Below, in pieces: positions 24,811 to 36,221 of a stretch of DNA of 55,000 nucleotides (position 1 is its first letter; the number at the start of each line of letters is the position of its first letter). The stretch spans positions 63,046-118,045 of the forward strand of contig JBBHKE010001268.1 in assembly GCA_037447655.1 (NCBI GenBank). The letters are read 5' to 3'. Under the pieces are notes generated by a model. The model saw only the letters and a program-made list of their open reading frames with translations, did not search any database and had not been told where the DNA came from. The translations under genes and the position numbers were made by a program. The stretch is from Zygnema cylindricum. Lineage: Eukaryota; Streptophyta; Zygnematophyceae; Zygnematales; Zygnemataceae.

Positions 24811-27606
24811 TTAAGACGGCCAATTTCTGAACCAGCCTGCCCAGGCTGAGACAAGTCCACTCAGACCTAAAGTAATGGGATGGGTACAAATAGGGTTTGG
24901 TTCAATTTCTGCTATAGCAATAAGCAAATCAGCCACATTTGCTGCAATTCCCATGAGCTGGAAAAGCCGCTGGGCTCGGATTGCTCTGATTTGCTCCTCC
25001 AATTGCTTTAATTCCTCGTTAACCTTTTTTATCTCCTCCCTTCTTTGACTTTCAGTTAGGGTAAGCGATTTATTACCACTCTCCTGCAAGTTCACTGCGT
25101 CACTGCTTGATAGTGACATTTTGTCGTCCCCCTTAGAGGTATCTGGTGAGGATGAATCTGAACCTGGACCTGAATTTGAACTCGATGCAGATATTAAAGC
25201 AGTTTGAGAATTTGAGTCGTTTCCAAGGGCCGAAGCTTTGGTATTCGAACGCCCTGTCTGAGAGTTCGACACGAATGAAATTTCTTTACCGATCCCAGAT
25301 CTCACATCTGCTTCTTTAAGATGTTGTAAGTGGAGTTTCAGTTTTTCTTGAAGCTTCTTTTCTTCCTTTTGACCAGCCCTTATTAAGATCAATTCTAAAG
25401 TAATGAAAGCAGCATATGCGACTGCTTCTCCCGACGCAGAAATATGACAAAAACGAGCTGCACAAAAAATAGAATGACAGCTGTCAAGGTCAACTTCCAT
25501 ATGATGAACAATCATATAGTTTCCTAAAACCAAATGGAGAAAACAATGGAGGGATAGTGTAAAATAATTCCAAGAGAATGGCCGCGAAATTCTTAGGCAT
25601 AGAACAAGAATAAGGCATTAGAACATTCTTACCTGCCAAACGAGGGTTCAAAAGGCCAACCCTTGACATCCATGTAAAATGGTCAAAGAAAAAGTACACC
25701 ATATCACCACTGTTTCCAAAAAGTGAGAGCATCGTCATCTGTCACATAAACCACACACAACAAAAGAGTCAGTTGAAACCAGAAAAAAAAACAGCTGTAA
25801 CTGCCAAAAACTCAAATGTAATTCACAAAAAATCGATGTTTAACACATGCTCTTAGCTATATTCAAACACTATCACAACGTTTTACACTGGCTTTAGAAT
25901 TTCCCTCTTTGGAAACCCAATGTGCATTCCCCTCTAAAACAAAATTCTCCAGAATGAAAAGAAATAACGACCATGGATTGATCCTCTTGCTTTATGAATT
26001 TTCAATATTTCAAAATAAAAAGCATTTATTTTACATTATCGGGAAATAACAGAAACATCATTACTGCTCAGCCCAGTCAACCAGCTCCGAACCACGTAAA
26101 AAATCATGACAATGTTCCCTTTAGCCATATGAAAACAAAATACTACATTTACAACTTTTATGCTAGTACCAATATTCTGCCAGTTTTGCAAAAAGAAGAA
26201 CATACGAACCGATTTTAGTGTGGACAATACGTAATAGCGAGTAGGCAAAAACCTCTGCTGGTGGACTTCGGAATGAAAACAGTCAAATGGTAAAGCAAAA
26301 GGAGACATAATGGAAATTACACCCATTTACACCCATCACTCACAATCCAGCTTGGTTGTCGTGTGTGTCTGAGAGCATTGAATCCCGTCAAAAACCTTCC
26401 GGTCCGAAAAGCTTTTCGACTTAATCCGCACTGTCCTGAAAAAAGGTTTGCACGGGCAGCTAACTCTGAAAAAAAAAAAAGGAGCAACATTCAGAAATGG
26501 AAAAAGAGAAAAAAGGAAGGGCGGCGAAATCTGTGGACAGCAAATTTAGAGAAGAAACATTCAGAAATTAAAAAAAAACAAGAGAACAGGAGGGTCAGCC
26601 AAATCTCCACACAAAAATGAAGAAACTTTAAAAAATAACAAAGAAAAGGAGAGAATCAAAAAGGGGAGATGAGGGGGAACGTTCCGACTGCCTCTAACCA
26701 CCAAATTGAAACACAATTAGCAACCATGAATGACAGAAGTAAGAGCATAAGAAATGAACTAATGATTTGACAAGGATTGTTATAAAAATGAAACAAACTT
26801 GGCCCTTCCCCTCTCTCATTCCTGTACTCTTTCCTTGACCTTTTTCCCTTTCTTTTTTTCTCTCGCACACACATTTTCAAATAGCCAAAAAAAAATATTC
26901 GAAAACAAAAACAGTATGACAAAAAAAAAAAAAATCATGAAAAAAAAAAATCATGACAACAGTGACCACCGCCATTCATTACTCCCTCGTTTTTCAATAA
27001 GATCTCCCAAACTCTTTCACGGATCAACTTGACAAATACTTCATTTTCCCCATCACCCACAACGTTTGTCTCATTCAAAGAGAATCTCTCAAAAAATTTC
27101 ACTAAAACATTTTCAAAAACCATTCCTTAAACTGTAACCTATTTTTATGAAGGTTTAGAATGAAAGTCTCTGAACGCTTATCACTCTTCACATTGAGAGC
27201 TTAAGAAAAAAAACAAACATGTGGCAATTCCACTGAAAATGTAACAACCTTTACATGCTAGCCTCAAAGAAAACAAACATGCTTCAACTAAAACGATGAT
27301 TAACAGCTTAGCCGTTATACACATATCGAAAAGGATTTAATACATTATCCGGCTGTTTGCCAATGGAGTCAAAGGATTAAATCTGTCCTGCAAAAAAATA
27401 AAAAAAACAAAACTACAAAAAAACAAAAACACAAAAAAAGCTTTGCATTGAACAATGTTTTTACCTGGATGCTTCTCCTGTAACCGCCAATGAGCAAGCT
27501 TGAAAATATACTGAAAAGTTTTCACCAGCTTGTCAATACCATCTCTCTTCGCAAGAAATAGTACTAACCTATCCAATCCATCATTTTTTTGTGATAAAGT
27601 AGCCAT
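24811..27606 (-). CDS. PEX11 family peroxisomal membrane protein, copy A
   Basis: Four exons on the minus strand: 27465-27606, 26344-26465, 25633-25738, 24811-25457 (stop included), encoding 338 residues. Donors GTAAAA, GTGAGT and GTAAGA and acceptors TTCAG, GACAG and TGCAG keep frame. PEX11 remodels and elongates the peroxisomal membrane before division. Family signatures: FLAKRDGIDKLVKTFQYI (residues ~17-34), GLSRKAFRTGRFLTGFNALR (~61-80), MVYFFFDHFTWMSR (~101-114), SASGEAVAYAAFITLELIL (~130-148) and the C-terminal ANVADLLIAIAEIEPNP...GLSGLVSAWAGW (~296-332). The TGCAG acceptor at 25458 was chosen over a nearer-looking one at 25524 because it gives collinear family sequence without a 22-residue insert. 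The protein is about 100 residues longer than plant PEX11B because of a Ser/Asn-rich loop (~175-258) followed by a short coiled coil (~260-285). The identical protein is encoded at 30709-33517. Confidence 0.95.
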
Positions 27607-28185
27607 GGATTTCTGCTTTTAAGCTCTCAGCTAACTTCTAATTAACAGAAAAAATATTGAGCGTTAACAAATTGCAAATATTAATGACGAATTAACAAAT
27701 TAATGAGTTGCGAATACGTCATATATTGATGGTCCGGTCAATTCGAATGCGTAATGATTAAACTTTGATATTTCATTCTGGAAAAATATAAAACAGATGA
27801 AGAGAATTTCAGCGAAGCTGCTTTAATTTTGCGAATGGTGGCAGAATAAACTGACAGAATATTCCAGATTTTTTTTTTTTTTTTTATCTGGATAATAATG
27901 AGAAAAAAAAGTCGACAAGAAGTGCAGAAATAGTATGTGCTTCAAAAAAAAAGACTGGCAGCTTTCATTTTGAATGAATAGCAGCTGAAGCAAAATAATC
28001 ACATTGTCATATTGTGGTAGGTTATAATCAGAAATTTACAATTAAGAAAAATGTAAAATCAGGAATATGCGAATTTCTGAACTTATTCACATCTCAAAAG
28101 AGTTGGAAGCTTGAAATAATGAAATTGTAAATGTCTGTAATAAGAGAAAGCGTGAACCAAAAAATTGCACATGTAAATATCTGTG

Positions 28186-28389
28186 AATAAGAGAAAATAA
28201 ACTGTTTATAATAAGAGAAAATAAACTGTTTATAATAAGAGAAAATAAACTGCTTGTAATAAGAGAAAATAAACTGTTTATAATAAGAGAAAATAAACTG
28301 TTTATAATAAGAGAAAATAAACTGCTTGTAATAAGAGAAAATAAACCGTTTATAAAAAGAGGAAATAAACTGTTTATAATAAGAGAAAA
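28186..28389. repeat. 24-bp minisatellite, 8 units (copy A)
   Basis: The unit is approximately AATAAGAGAAAATAAACTGT plus TTAT, repeated eight times with a few substitutions. The equivalent array in duplicated copy B (34103-34187) has only three units, so the array length changed after the duplication. It lies upstream of PEX11 (about 0.6 kb from its start codon) and could overlap its promoter region. Confidence 0.9.
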
Positions 28390-28740
28390 TGTGAATCAAA
28401 AGTATGCAAATTTCTGAGAGTCTTCACAAAGGTTGTAAGATTGAAAGAAAGAAAGAGTACAAGGATGTCTGAAAATAATTGTAAATAATCACATGGGAGA
28501 ACAATTCTTTATCCAAAATTATTTAAATATTCAAGATATTCCTGCAAAAGAACAGCAATGAGCGGATAAATCATAAAGATACGAAAAAAATAAAGTACGA
28601 CTCATAATATAGCATATAGCAGGATAATCACAGATGCAGAATTTACTGTGAATCGCAGTAGCCATAGTCCAGCCATCGTACGGAAATTTTTGCGGATACC
28701 GTGATTACTAAATTCCACGGTTACATATGTTTGAGCCATA

Positions 28741-29007
28741 GTTTAAAAGAGGGCGTTTTTTAGTAGGCCTTTGGTCGGCCGCCTTTATCGTAAGTTGTGT
28801 TATGGGCTTTTCATGTGATCTTCTTAGATCACTACTTTGATATATGACCGTCCGATCGTCCGAATCTGACGGTATAAACTAAATTTTTTGATCTGAATGT
28901 TTTAATTGGTCCGAATAGGTCCGAATACAATATGGGTCTTAAGGTCATATTATATGTTTGCGCACAGTAGGCATATTGTATGGGAATACTTTCACCTACT
29001 TTTGAAC
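28741..29007. mobile_element. Shortened F3 MITE between the duplicated units
   Basis: 267 bp, TA-flanked (28739-28740 and 29008-29009), with ends GTTTAAAAGAGGG and CCTACTTTTGAAC. It lacks one internal repeat found in the 455-bp copy at 6844-7298. It sits exactly at the right end of duplicated copy A and is absent at the matching point of copy B (~34995), so it inserted at the junction after the duplication or marks the junction itself. Confidence 0.85.
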
Positions 29008-29011
29008 TATA

Positions 29012-29211
29012 CACCGCGAATCGTTATTAGCGTTTATGAACTCTATATCGGCACCCCAAAATTTTGACATTTATACCTTAAATAGAATAAACTACAATAT
29101 TTAAGGACGTGGACCATAGTCTGCCACGTCTCCTGGCACTATATTAGAATGAATGACGCTAATTTTTTCTTTACACTAATAATTTCTCAACGCTAATAAC
29201 GATTCGCGGTG
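29012..29211. mobile_element. Complete F2 MITE, TA-flanked
   Basis: 200 bp with terminal inverted repeats CACCGCGAATCGTTATTAG and CTAATAACGATTCGCGGTG, flanked by TA at 29010-29011 and 29212-29213. It abuts the F3 copy with only TA-TA between them. It closely resembles the copy at 35677-35875. Confidence 0.9.
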
Positions 29212-29221
29212 TAGTTCACAC

Positions 29222-30698
29222 ACATTATTTCACAGTGTATTTTTGGGCGTAATTTGGTGGCAGGTAGAGGGAGAAAAGAAGAAAAAATAAAATCGAGAAG
29301 CCATGGCAAAAACTTTTGGAGTTAGTAACGTATCCGTGACAACAAGGCTGTCACAAATGAGCATGACATCACCATGTCGCAAAACCGTAAACCTCTACAA
29401 TGTCACAAAAAGTTAGACGTCTACAACAGTCGCTATTTTTGTAAATGTCACCAATCATTGCGAGGTTTTTAGTCATATACAACCGTCACAAATTGTACCC
29501 ACATCTACAACCGTCACAATCTACGGTAACTATTACGTTTTCGAACATTAGAACACTGAAAAGTTAGTACGGAAAATCTTCACCAAAAAACAAAGTAACA
29601 AGACTATTTTCACCGAAAAACAAAGTAACAAGACTAAGTTACGGTTACATGGGAATATACCCTAGCTCTAATAAAGATGGACAGAGCATTTTTAAAGTGT
29701 TGAAAATAAGGCCCATACTAACATTTTCAATTCCACTTATGCGATCAAAAAAATAGCATAAAAAGACTAACAACATAATAAACACAAACCACATATAAAA
29801 TGGACACAGTTTCCCCACGTAGGAACTATGAAGTATCCTACTCAAGTCCCTGACTTGTTTTTCACGTGTTACAAATGCAAGAAATCAACCTTTCTTTTGT
29901 TGTATGGGAGTTACACAATTGAAAGATATTCCTATTTCGATTTGGGAACCCTCATGGCCTCCTCTCTTCCATAAACCGCCCTTAATCTCAACTTGTGTGG
30001 GCATATCCCAGTTAACAATTTCAAAAACCTTAATTGGATTTGACACTTGGAACATTTCAAAGAAACGAGAATTTTTTTCTACAAAAGATAAAACTATTTC
30101 TCTCAAGAACACTATGCCCATGATGGAGACACGCCAACTTTCACACACAATGTCAACGAGCTATTATCGCCTGTCTCCAACGGAATAAGATTATTTTTGA
30201 AACCAAAGTCGTCCACTTAGAGAAACTTTTCCCGACAAAACTTTTGTAATCTGAGCATTGTCAGCAAAATGTAAAGGATGTTTACATAATAACGTCATTT
30301 ACTACTAGGTTTACGACAGGTTTTTGAAACGATCAGCTACACGAAAAAACTTGCGAGAACTCCATTATAACCTAATAAACTTTGTACAATTGCTTTTCCT
30401 AACTATTGTCTACACATTAGGGTTTGTCCACTGACATTCTTGGCCACGTTTGAACTTAGAAATCATAAAGTTTGCAAAAGCTCATACTCCCTCGTCAAAA
30501 GAAATCTCTCTCTTGTTTGACAAGTCTCATATTGTAAGCTTGTTAACGAACCCATAAATAAAAACAGAAACAGCTTCAGAGCAGCTTTAAGACTTTAAAG
30601 CAGTTTTAAGCAACTTTAAGATATCGGTTTCTCCTTCTCCTTCTTTTCTTGTTCCCATGTACTCCAATAATTTACCACCGAGGGCTTCTTAATAAAGC
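29222..30698. other. Downstream flank of PEX11 copy B, no recognised gene
   Basis: Matches 23324-24800 with no difference seen. Short open frames on both strands are shared with copy A and carry no known domain. Confidence 0.4.
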
Positions 30699-30708
30699 GT
30701 AATATACT

Positions 30709-33517
30709 TTAAGACGGCCAATTTCTGAACCAGCCTGCCCAGGCTGAGACAAGTCCACTCAGACCTAAAGTAATGGGATGGGTACAAATAGGGTTTGGTT
30801 CAATTTCTGCTATAGCAATAAGCAAATCAGCCACATTTGCTGCAATTCCCATGAGCTGGAAAAGCCGCTGGGCTCGGATTGCTCTGATTTGCTCCTCCAA
30901 TTGCTTTAATTCCTCGTTAACCTTTTTTATCTCCTCCCTTCTTTGACTTTCAGTTAGGGTAAGCGATTTATTACCACTCTCCTGCAAGTTCACTGCGTCA
31001 CTGCTTGATAGTGACATTTTGTCGTCCCCCTTAGAGGTATCTGGTGAGGATGAATCTGAACCTGGACCTGAATTTGAACTCGATGCAGATATTAAAGCAG
31101 TTTGAGAATTTGAGTCGTTTCCAAGGGCCGAAGCTTTGGTATTCGAACGCCCTGTCTGAGAGTTCGACACGAATGAAATTTCTTTACCGATCCCAGATCT
31201 CACATCTGCTTCTTTAAGATGTTGTAAGTGGAGTTTCAGTTTTTCTTGAAGCTTCTTTTCTTCCTTTTGACCAGCCCTTATTAAGATCAATTCTAAAGTA
31301 ATGAAAGCAGCATATGCGACTGCTTCTCCCGACGCAGAAATATGACAAAAACGAGCTGCACAAAAAATAGAATGACAGCTGTCAAGGTCAACTTCCATAT
31401 GATGAACAATCATATAGTTTCCTAAAACCAAATGGAGAAAACAATGGAGGGATAGTGTAAAATAATTCCAAGAGAATGGCCGCGAAATTCTTAGGCATAG
31501 AACAAGAATAAGGCATTAGAACATTCTTACCTGCCAAACGAGGGTTCAAAAGGCCAACCCTTGACATCCATGTAAAATGGTCAAAGAAAAAGTACACCAT
31601 ATCACCACTGTTTCCAAAAAGTGAGAGCATCGTCATCTGTCACATAAACCACACACAACAAAAGAGTCAGTTGAAACCAGAAAAAAAAACAGCTGTAACT
31701 GCCAAAAACTCAAATGTAATTCACAAAAAATCGATGTTTAACACATGCTCTTAGCTATATTCAAACACTATCACAACGTTTTACACTGGCTTTAGAATTT
31801 CCCTCTTTGGAAACCCAATGTGCATTCCCCTCTAAAACAAAATTCTCCAGAATGAAAAGAAATAACGACCATGGATTGATCCTCTTGCTTTATGAATTTT
31901 CAATATTTCAAAATAAAAAGCATTTATTTTACATTATCGGGAAATAACAGAAACATCATTACTGCTCAGCCCAGTCAACCAGCTCCGAACCACGTAAAAA
32001 ATCATGACAATGTTCCCTTTAGCCATATGAAAACAAAATACTACATTTACAACTTTTATGCTAGTACCAATATTCTGCCAGTTTTGCAAAAAGAAGAACA
32101 TACGAACCGATTTTAGTGTGGACAATACGTAATAGCGAGTAGGCAAAAACCTCTGCTGGTGGACTTCGGAATGAAAACAGTCAAATGGTAAAGCAAAAGG
32201 AGACATAATGGAAATTACACCCATTTACACCCATCACTCACAATCCAGCTTGGTTGTCGTGTGTGTCTGAGAGCATTGAATCCCGTCAAAAACCTTCCGG
32301 TCCGAAAAGCTTTTCGACTTAATCCGCACTGTCCTGAAAAAAGGTTTGCACGGGCAGCTAACTCTGAAAAAAAAAAAAGGAGCAACATTCAGAAATGGAA
32401 AAAGAGAAAAAAGGAAGGGCGGCGAAATCTGTGGACAGCAAATTTAGAGAAGAAACATTCAGAAATTAAAAAAAAACAAGAGAACAGGAGGGTCAGCCAA
32501 ATCTCCACACAAAAATGAAGAAACTTTAAAAAATAACAAAGAAAAGGAGAGAATCAAAAAGGGGAGATGAGGGGGAACGTTCCGACTGCCTCTAACCACC
32601 AAATTGAAACACAATTAGCAACCATGAATGACAGAAGTAAGAGCATAAGAAATGAACTAATGATTTGACAAGGATTGTTATAAAAATGAAACAAACTTGG
32701 CCCTTCCCCTCTCTCATTCCTGTACTCTTTCCTTGACCTTTTTCCCTTTCTTTTTTTCTCTCGCACACACATTTTCAAATAGCCAAAAAAAAATATTCGA
32801 AAACAAAAACAGTATGACAAAAAAAAAAAAAATCATGAAAAAAAAAAATCATGACAACAGTGACCACCGCCATTCATTACTCCCTCGTTTTTCAATAAGA
32901 TCTCCCAAACTCTTTCACGGATCAACTTGACAAATACTTCATTTTCCCCATCATCCACAACGTTTGTCTCATTCAAAGAGAATCTCTCAAAAAGTTTCAC
33001 TAAAACTTTTTCAAAAAACCATTCCTTAAACTGTAACCTATTTTTATGAAGGTTTAGAATGAAAGACTCTGAACGCTTATCACTCTTCACATTGAGAGCT
33101 TAAGAAAAAAAAAAAAACATGTGGCAATTCCACTGAAAATGTAACAACCTTTACATGCTAGCCTCAAAAAAATGCTGAAGAAAACAAACATGCTTCAACT
33201 AAAAAGATGATTAACAGCTTAGCCGTTATACACATATCGAAAAGGATTTAATACATTATCCGGCTGTTTGCCAATGGAGTCAAAGGATTAAATCTGTCCT
33301 GCAAAAAAATAAAAAAAACAAAACTACAAAAAAACAAAAACACAAAAAAAGCTTTGCATTGAACAATGTTTTTACCTGGATGCTTCTCCTGTAACCGCCA
33401 ATGAGCAAGCTTGAAAATATACTGAAAAGTTTTCACCAGCTTGTCAATACCATCTCTCTTCGCAAGAAATAGTACTAACCTATCCAATCCATCATTTTTT
33501 TGTGATAAAGTAGCCAT
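30709..33517 (-). CDS. PEX11 family peroxisomal membrane protein, copy B
   Basis: Four exons on the minus strand: 33376-33517, 32242-32363, 31531-31636, 30709-31355, encoding the same 338-residue protein as the gene at 24811-27606, with the same splice sites. Introns 2 and 3 look identical to copy A; intron 1 has small differences near its 5' part. Both genes read as intact, with no stop or frameshift. The upstream region differs from copy A by a shorter minisatellite and an F3 insertion about 0.9 kb from the start codon, which could alter expression; that is inference. An assembly artefact joining two haplotypes is the main alternative to a real tandem pair. Confidence 0.94.
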
Positions 33518-34102
33518 GGATTTCTGCTTTTAAGCTCTCAGCTAACTTCTAATTAACAGAAAAAATATTGAGCGTTAACAAATTGCAAATATTAATGACG
33601 AATTAACAAATTAATGAGTTGCGAATACGTCATATATTGATGGTCCGGTCAATTCGAATGCGTAATGATTAAACTTTGATATTTCATTCTGGAAAAATAT
33701 AAAATCAGATGAAGAGAATTTCAGCGAATTTGCTTTAATTTTGCAAATGGTGGCAGAATAAACTGACAGATTATTCCAGTTTTTTTTTTTTTTTTTTTTT
33801 TTATCTGGATAATAATGAGAAAAAAAAGTCGACAAGAAGTGCAGAAATAGTATGTGCTTCAAAAAAAAAGACTGACAGCTTTCATTTTGAATGAATAGCA
33901 GCTGAAGCAAAATAATCACATTGCCATATTGTGGTAGGTTATAATCAGAAATTTACAAATAAGAAAAATGTAAAATCAGAAATATGCGAATTTCTGAATG
34001 AATTCACATCTCAAAAGAGTTGGAAGCTTGAAATAATGAAATTGTAAATGTCTGCAATAAGAGAAAGCGTGAACCAAAAAATTGCAACTGTAAATATCTG
34101 TG

Positions 34103-34187
34103 AATAAGAGAAAATAAACTGTTAATAATAAGAGAAAATAAACTGCTTACAATAAGAGAAAATAAACTGTTTATAATGAGAGAAAAT
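34103..34187. repeat. 24-bp minisatellite, 3 units (copy B)
   Basis: Equivalent of the eight-unit array at 28186-28389, here with only three units plus flanking partial units. Flanks match copy A closely. Confidence 0.9.
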
Positions 34188-34413
34188 GTGAATCAAAAGT
34201 ATGCAAATTTCTGAGAGTCTTCACAAAGGTTGTAAGATTGAAAGAAAGAAAGAGTACAAGGCTGTCTGAAAATAATTGAAAATAAACACATGGGAGAACA
34301 AGTCTTTATCCAAAATTATTTAAATATTCAAGATATTCCTGCAGAAGATCAGCAATGAGCGGATAAACCTTAAAGATACGAAAAAGATAAAGTACGACTC
34401 ATACTATAGCATA

Positions 34414-34861
34414 GTTCAAAAGTAGGTGACCGTACGCCCATACAATATGCCTATTGTATGCAAAACATACAATATGGCCTTAAAACCCATATTGTATTGG
34501 CCGCAAAATGAAATAAAATAGTAACCGGGTTGAGTTGCACATGGATCGATAGAGAATTAAACGTCATGTCTAAATTTGAAAAAAAAATCGGACAAAAAAA
34601 TATTTTTCTGTGAGTTTTGAGCGACTTTTTATTTAAACCGTCAGATTCAGACGATCTGACGGTCGCTGATGAAAGTAACGATCTAAGAAGATCACATGAA
34701 AAACCTATAACACAACTTACGATAGGACTATCGTCAGATTCGTACGATCGGACGGCCGCTGATGAAAGTAGCGATCTAAGAAGATCACATGGAAAGCCTG
34801 TAACACAACTTACGCTAAAGGCGGCCGACAAAAGGCCTACCAAAAACGCCTACTTTTGAAC
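34414..34861. mobile_element. F3 MITE inside duplicated copy B
   Basis: 448 bp, inverted relative to the copy at 6844-7298, with ends GTTCAAAAGTAGGTG and CGCCTACTTTTGAAC and TA on both sides (34412-34413, 34862-34863). It contains the doubled CGATCTAAGAAGATCACATG unit. The matching place in copy A (~28610-28625) is empty, so this insertion postdates the duplication or was lost from A. A short TACTATAGCATA direct repeat flanks the insertion on both sides. Confidence 0.9.
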
Positions 34862-35081
34862 TATGTACTATAGCATAGCAGGATAATCACAGATGCAGAA
34901 TTTGCTGTGAATTGCAGTAGCCAGAGTCCAGCCATCGTACGAAAAATCTTGCGGATACCGTGATTACTAAATTCCACGGTTACACATGTTTGAGCAGGTA
35001 AAATAATGTAATGAAAAATTCCGTACGAAGAATACCGCAAAATGAATACAAAAAACAATTACCGCGATTAATTGTTCGAAC

Positions 35082-35300
35082 CAGTAACGTGAATCCCTAT
35101 TAGTGCTGATGTTTTTTTCACAATTTAATACATATCTTCTCAGGGCACACCTGTCCAATTGTTTGTTAGAGATCGCCAATTGGCGGTTGATAATCTTAAG
35201 TTTCAATCCATACCGTCAGATTGACAACCCAGGTAGTGTGCACGGGAAAAATATGTTTTGAAGTGGCGAAAGAACATACCACTAATAGCTTGTATTGGCA
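35082..35300. repeat. Degenerate F1 MITE
   Basis: The left end resembles ACGTGAATCCCTATTAGTG and the body keeps the GGCACACCTGTCCAATTG and GTGTGCACGGGAAAAATATG boxes typical of F1. The right end (CCACTAATAGCTTGTATTGG) is mutated. An old copy. Confidence 0.65.
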
Positions 35301-35676
35301 GTACTTCCAGTTTTTTCGTTGCATATAAATATCCTAAAATAAGTGTACGCACGATTCTTACTAGTGACAAAAGACATTTTATACCTAATCGTACAGAAAC
35401 ATGTACGGATCTGTACAAAACGTCCTGTATGATTTTTCGGATTACTGATTAGTATCGCCTAGTAATAGCTTGCGTGCAATGTCCAGCAGGGCCAGGTGAG
35501 CCAGCGCACCGTTACTGTAGTGGATTTGGCAAAAAAGCTGTGGAAAAGTTCATCGACAATTGTTTTAGCCTTTTAGGGAATTGATCATGGCAGTGACTGT
35601 TTTGGTTGCGCACAGTCACTTACGTCACTTTGTCAAAGATTGTACGTTTGAAGTACACAATGGTACAAGCAAAGTA

Positions 35677-35875
35677 CACCGCGAATCGTTATTAGCGTTA
35701 TGAACTCTATATCGGCACCCCAAAATTTTGACATTAATACCTTAAATAGAATAAACTACACTATTTAAGGAGGTGTACCATAATCTGCCACGTCTCCTGG
35801 CACTAAATTAGAATGAATGACGCTAATTTTTTCTTTACACTAATAATTTCTCAACGCTAATAACGATTCGAGGTG
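35677..35875. mobile_element. Complete F2 MITE inside an inverted-repeat arm
   Basis: 199 bp with ends CACCGCGAATCGTTATTAG and CTAATAACGATTCGAGGTG, flanked by TA (35675-35676, 35876-35877). The opposite arm of the host element keeps the uninterrupted site (AAAGTACCGTTGAGTC on the inverted strand, near 37815), giving a direct empty-site proof of insertion with TA duplication. Confidence 0.93.
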
Positions 35876-36221
35876 TACCGTTGAGTCTAAATTTGACGGG
35901 CAATCGGTTGGACAGCTTTGACTAAAATATTGTTTCAACCGCTTAAAATTTTGCCGCGCTTGCGAACGTCGACCGTCATTATAAAATTTGCAATTCACAC
36001 GGCCGGCGAAGGTTTACGGTAACAAAACTGCGGTAACCACATGTAAATAAAAGTGTTGCGCACAGTCACTTTTTGTCGTTACGTGAGCTCCACGGTGAGA
36101 GGCTGAGAGCACATGTTGGATTTTAAACATGTGAGAGCACATGCCGCAAAATTGAAATTTAATGGTGTAAGCGTTACATTGAACTTAGACCCAAATTGAA
36201 ACAAAACCTCTCAAAACCGAA

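Larger units (their letters stand above)
23324..28736. repeat. Direct duplication, copy A (5.4 kb unit)
   Basis: The sequence from ACATTATTTCACAGTG to GTTTGAGC recurs at 29222-34995 in the same orientation. From 23324 to ~27055 I found no difference between copies, and the offset stays at 5898 bp. After that, substitutions and small indels begin, except around PEX11 exon 1 (~27290-27790), which again looks identical. The unit contains a complete PEX11 gene on the minus strand and ~1.5 kb of its 3' flank with no recognised gene. Confidence 0.93.
29222..34995. repeat. Direct duplication, copy B (5.8 kb)
   Basis: Second copy of the 23324-28736 unit, longer because of an F3 MITE insertion (34414-34861) and shorter by five minisatellite units. 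It differs from copy A by scattered substitutions and indels only after ~32953. Confidence 0.93.

Noticed and set aside
25458-25533. Upstream extension of PEX11 exon 4 using a nearer acceptor at 25524
   Set aside because: It keeps frame but inserts 22 residues with no counterpart in the family, while the 25458 acceptor gives a gap-free fit.
28186-28389. CRISPR-like regular repeats
   Set aside because: Units are contiguous with no spacers, and the genome is eukaryotic.
28094-28399. Minus-strand frame with repeated SYYKQFIF units
   Set aside because: It is the translation of a 24-bp minisatellite whose unit number changes freely in the duplicate, and copy B does not keep the frame.
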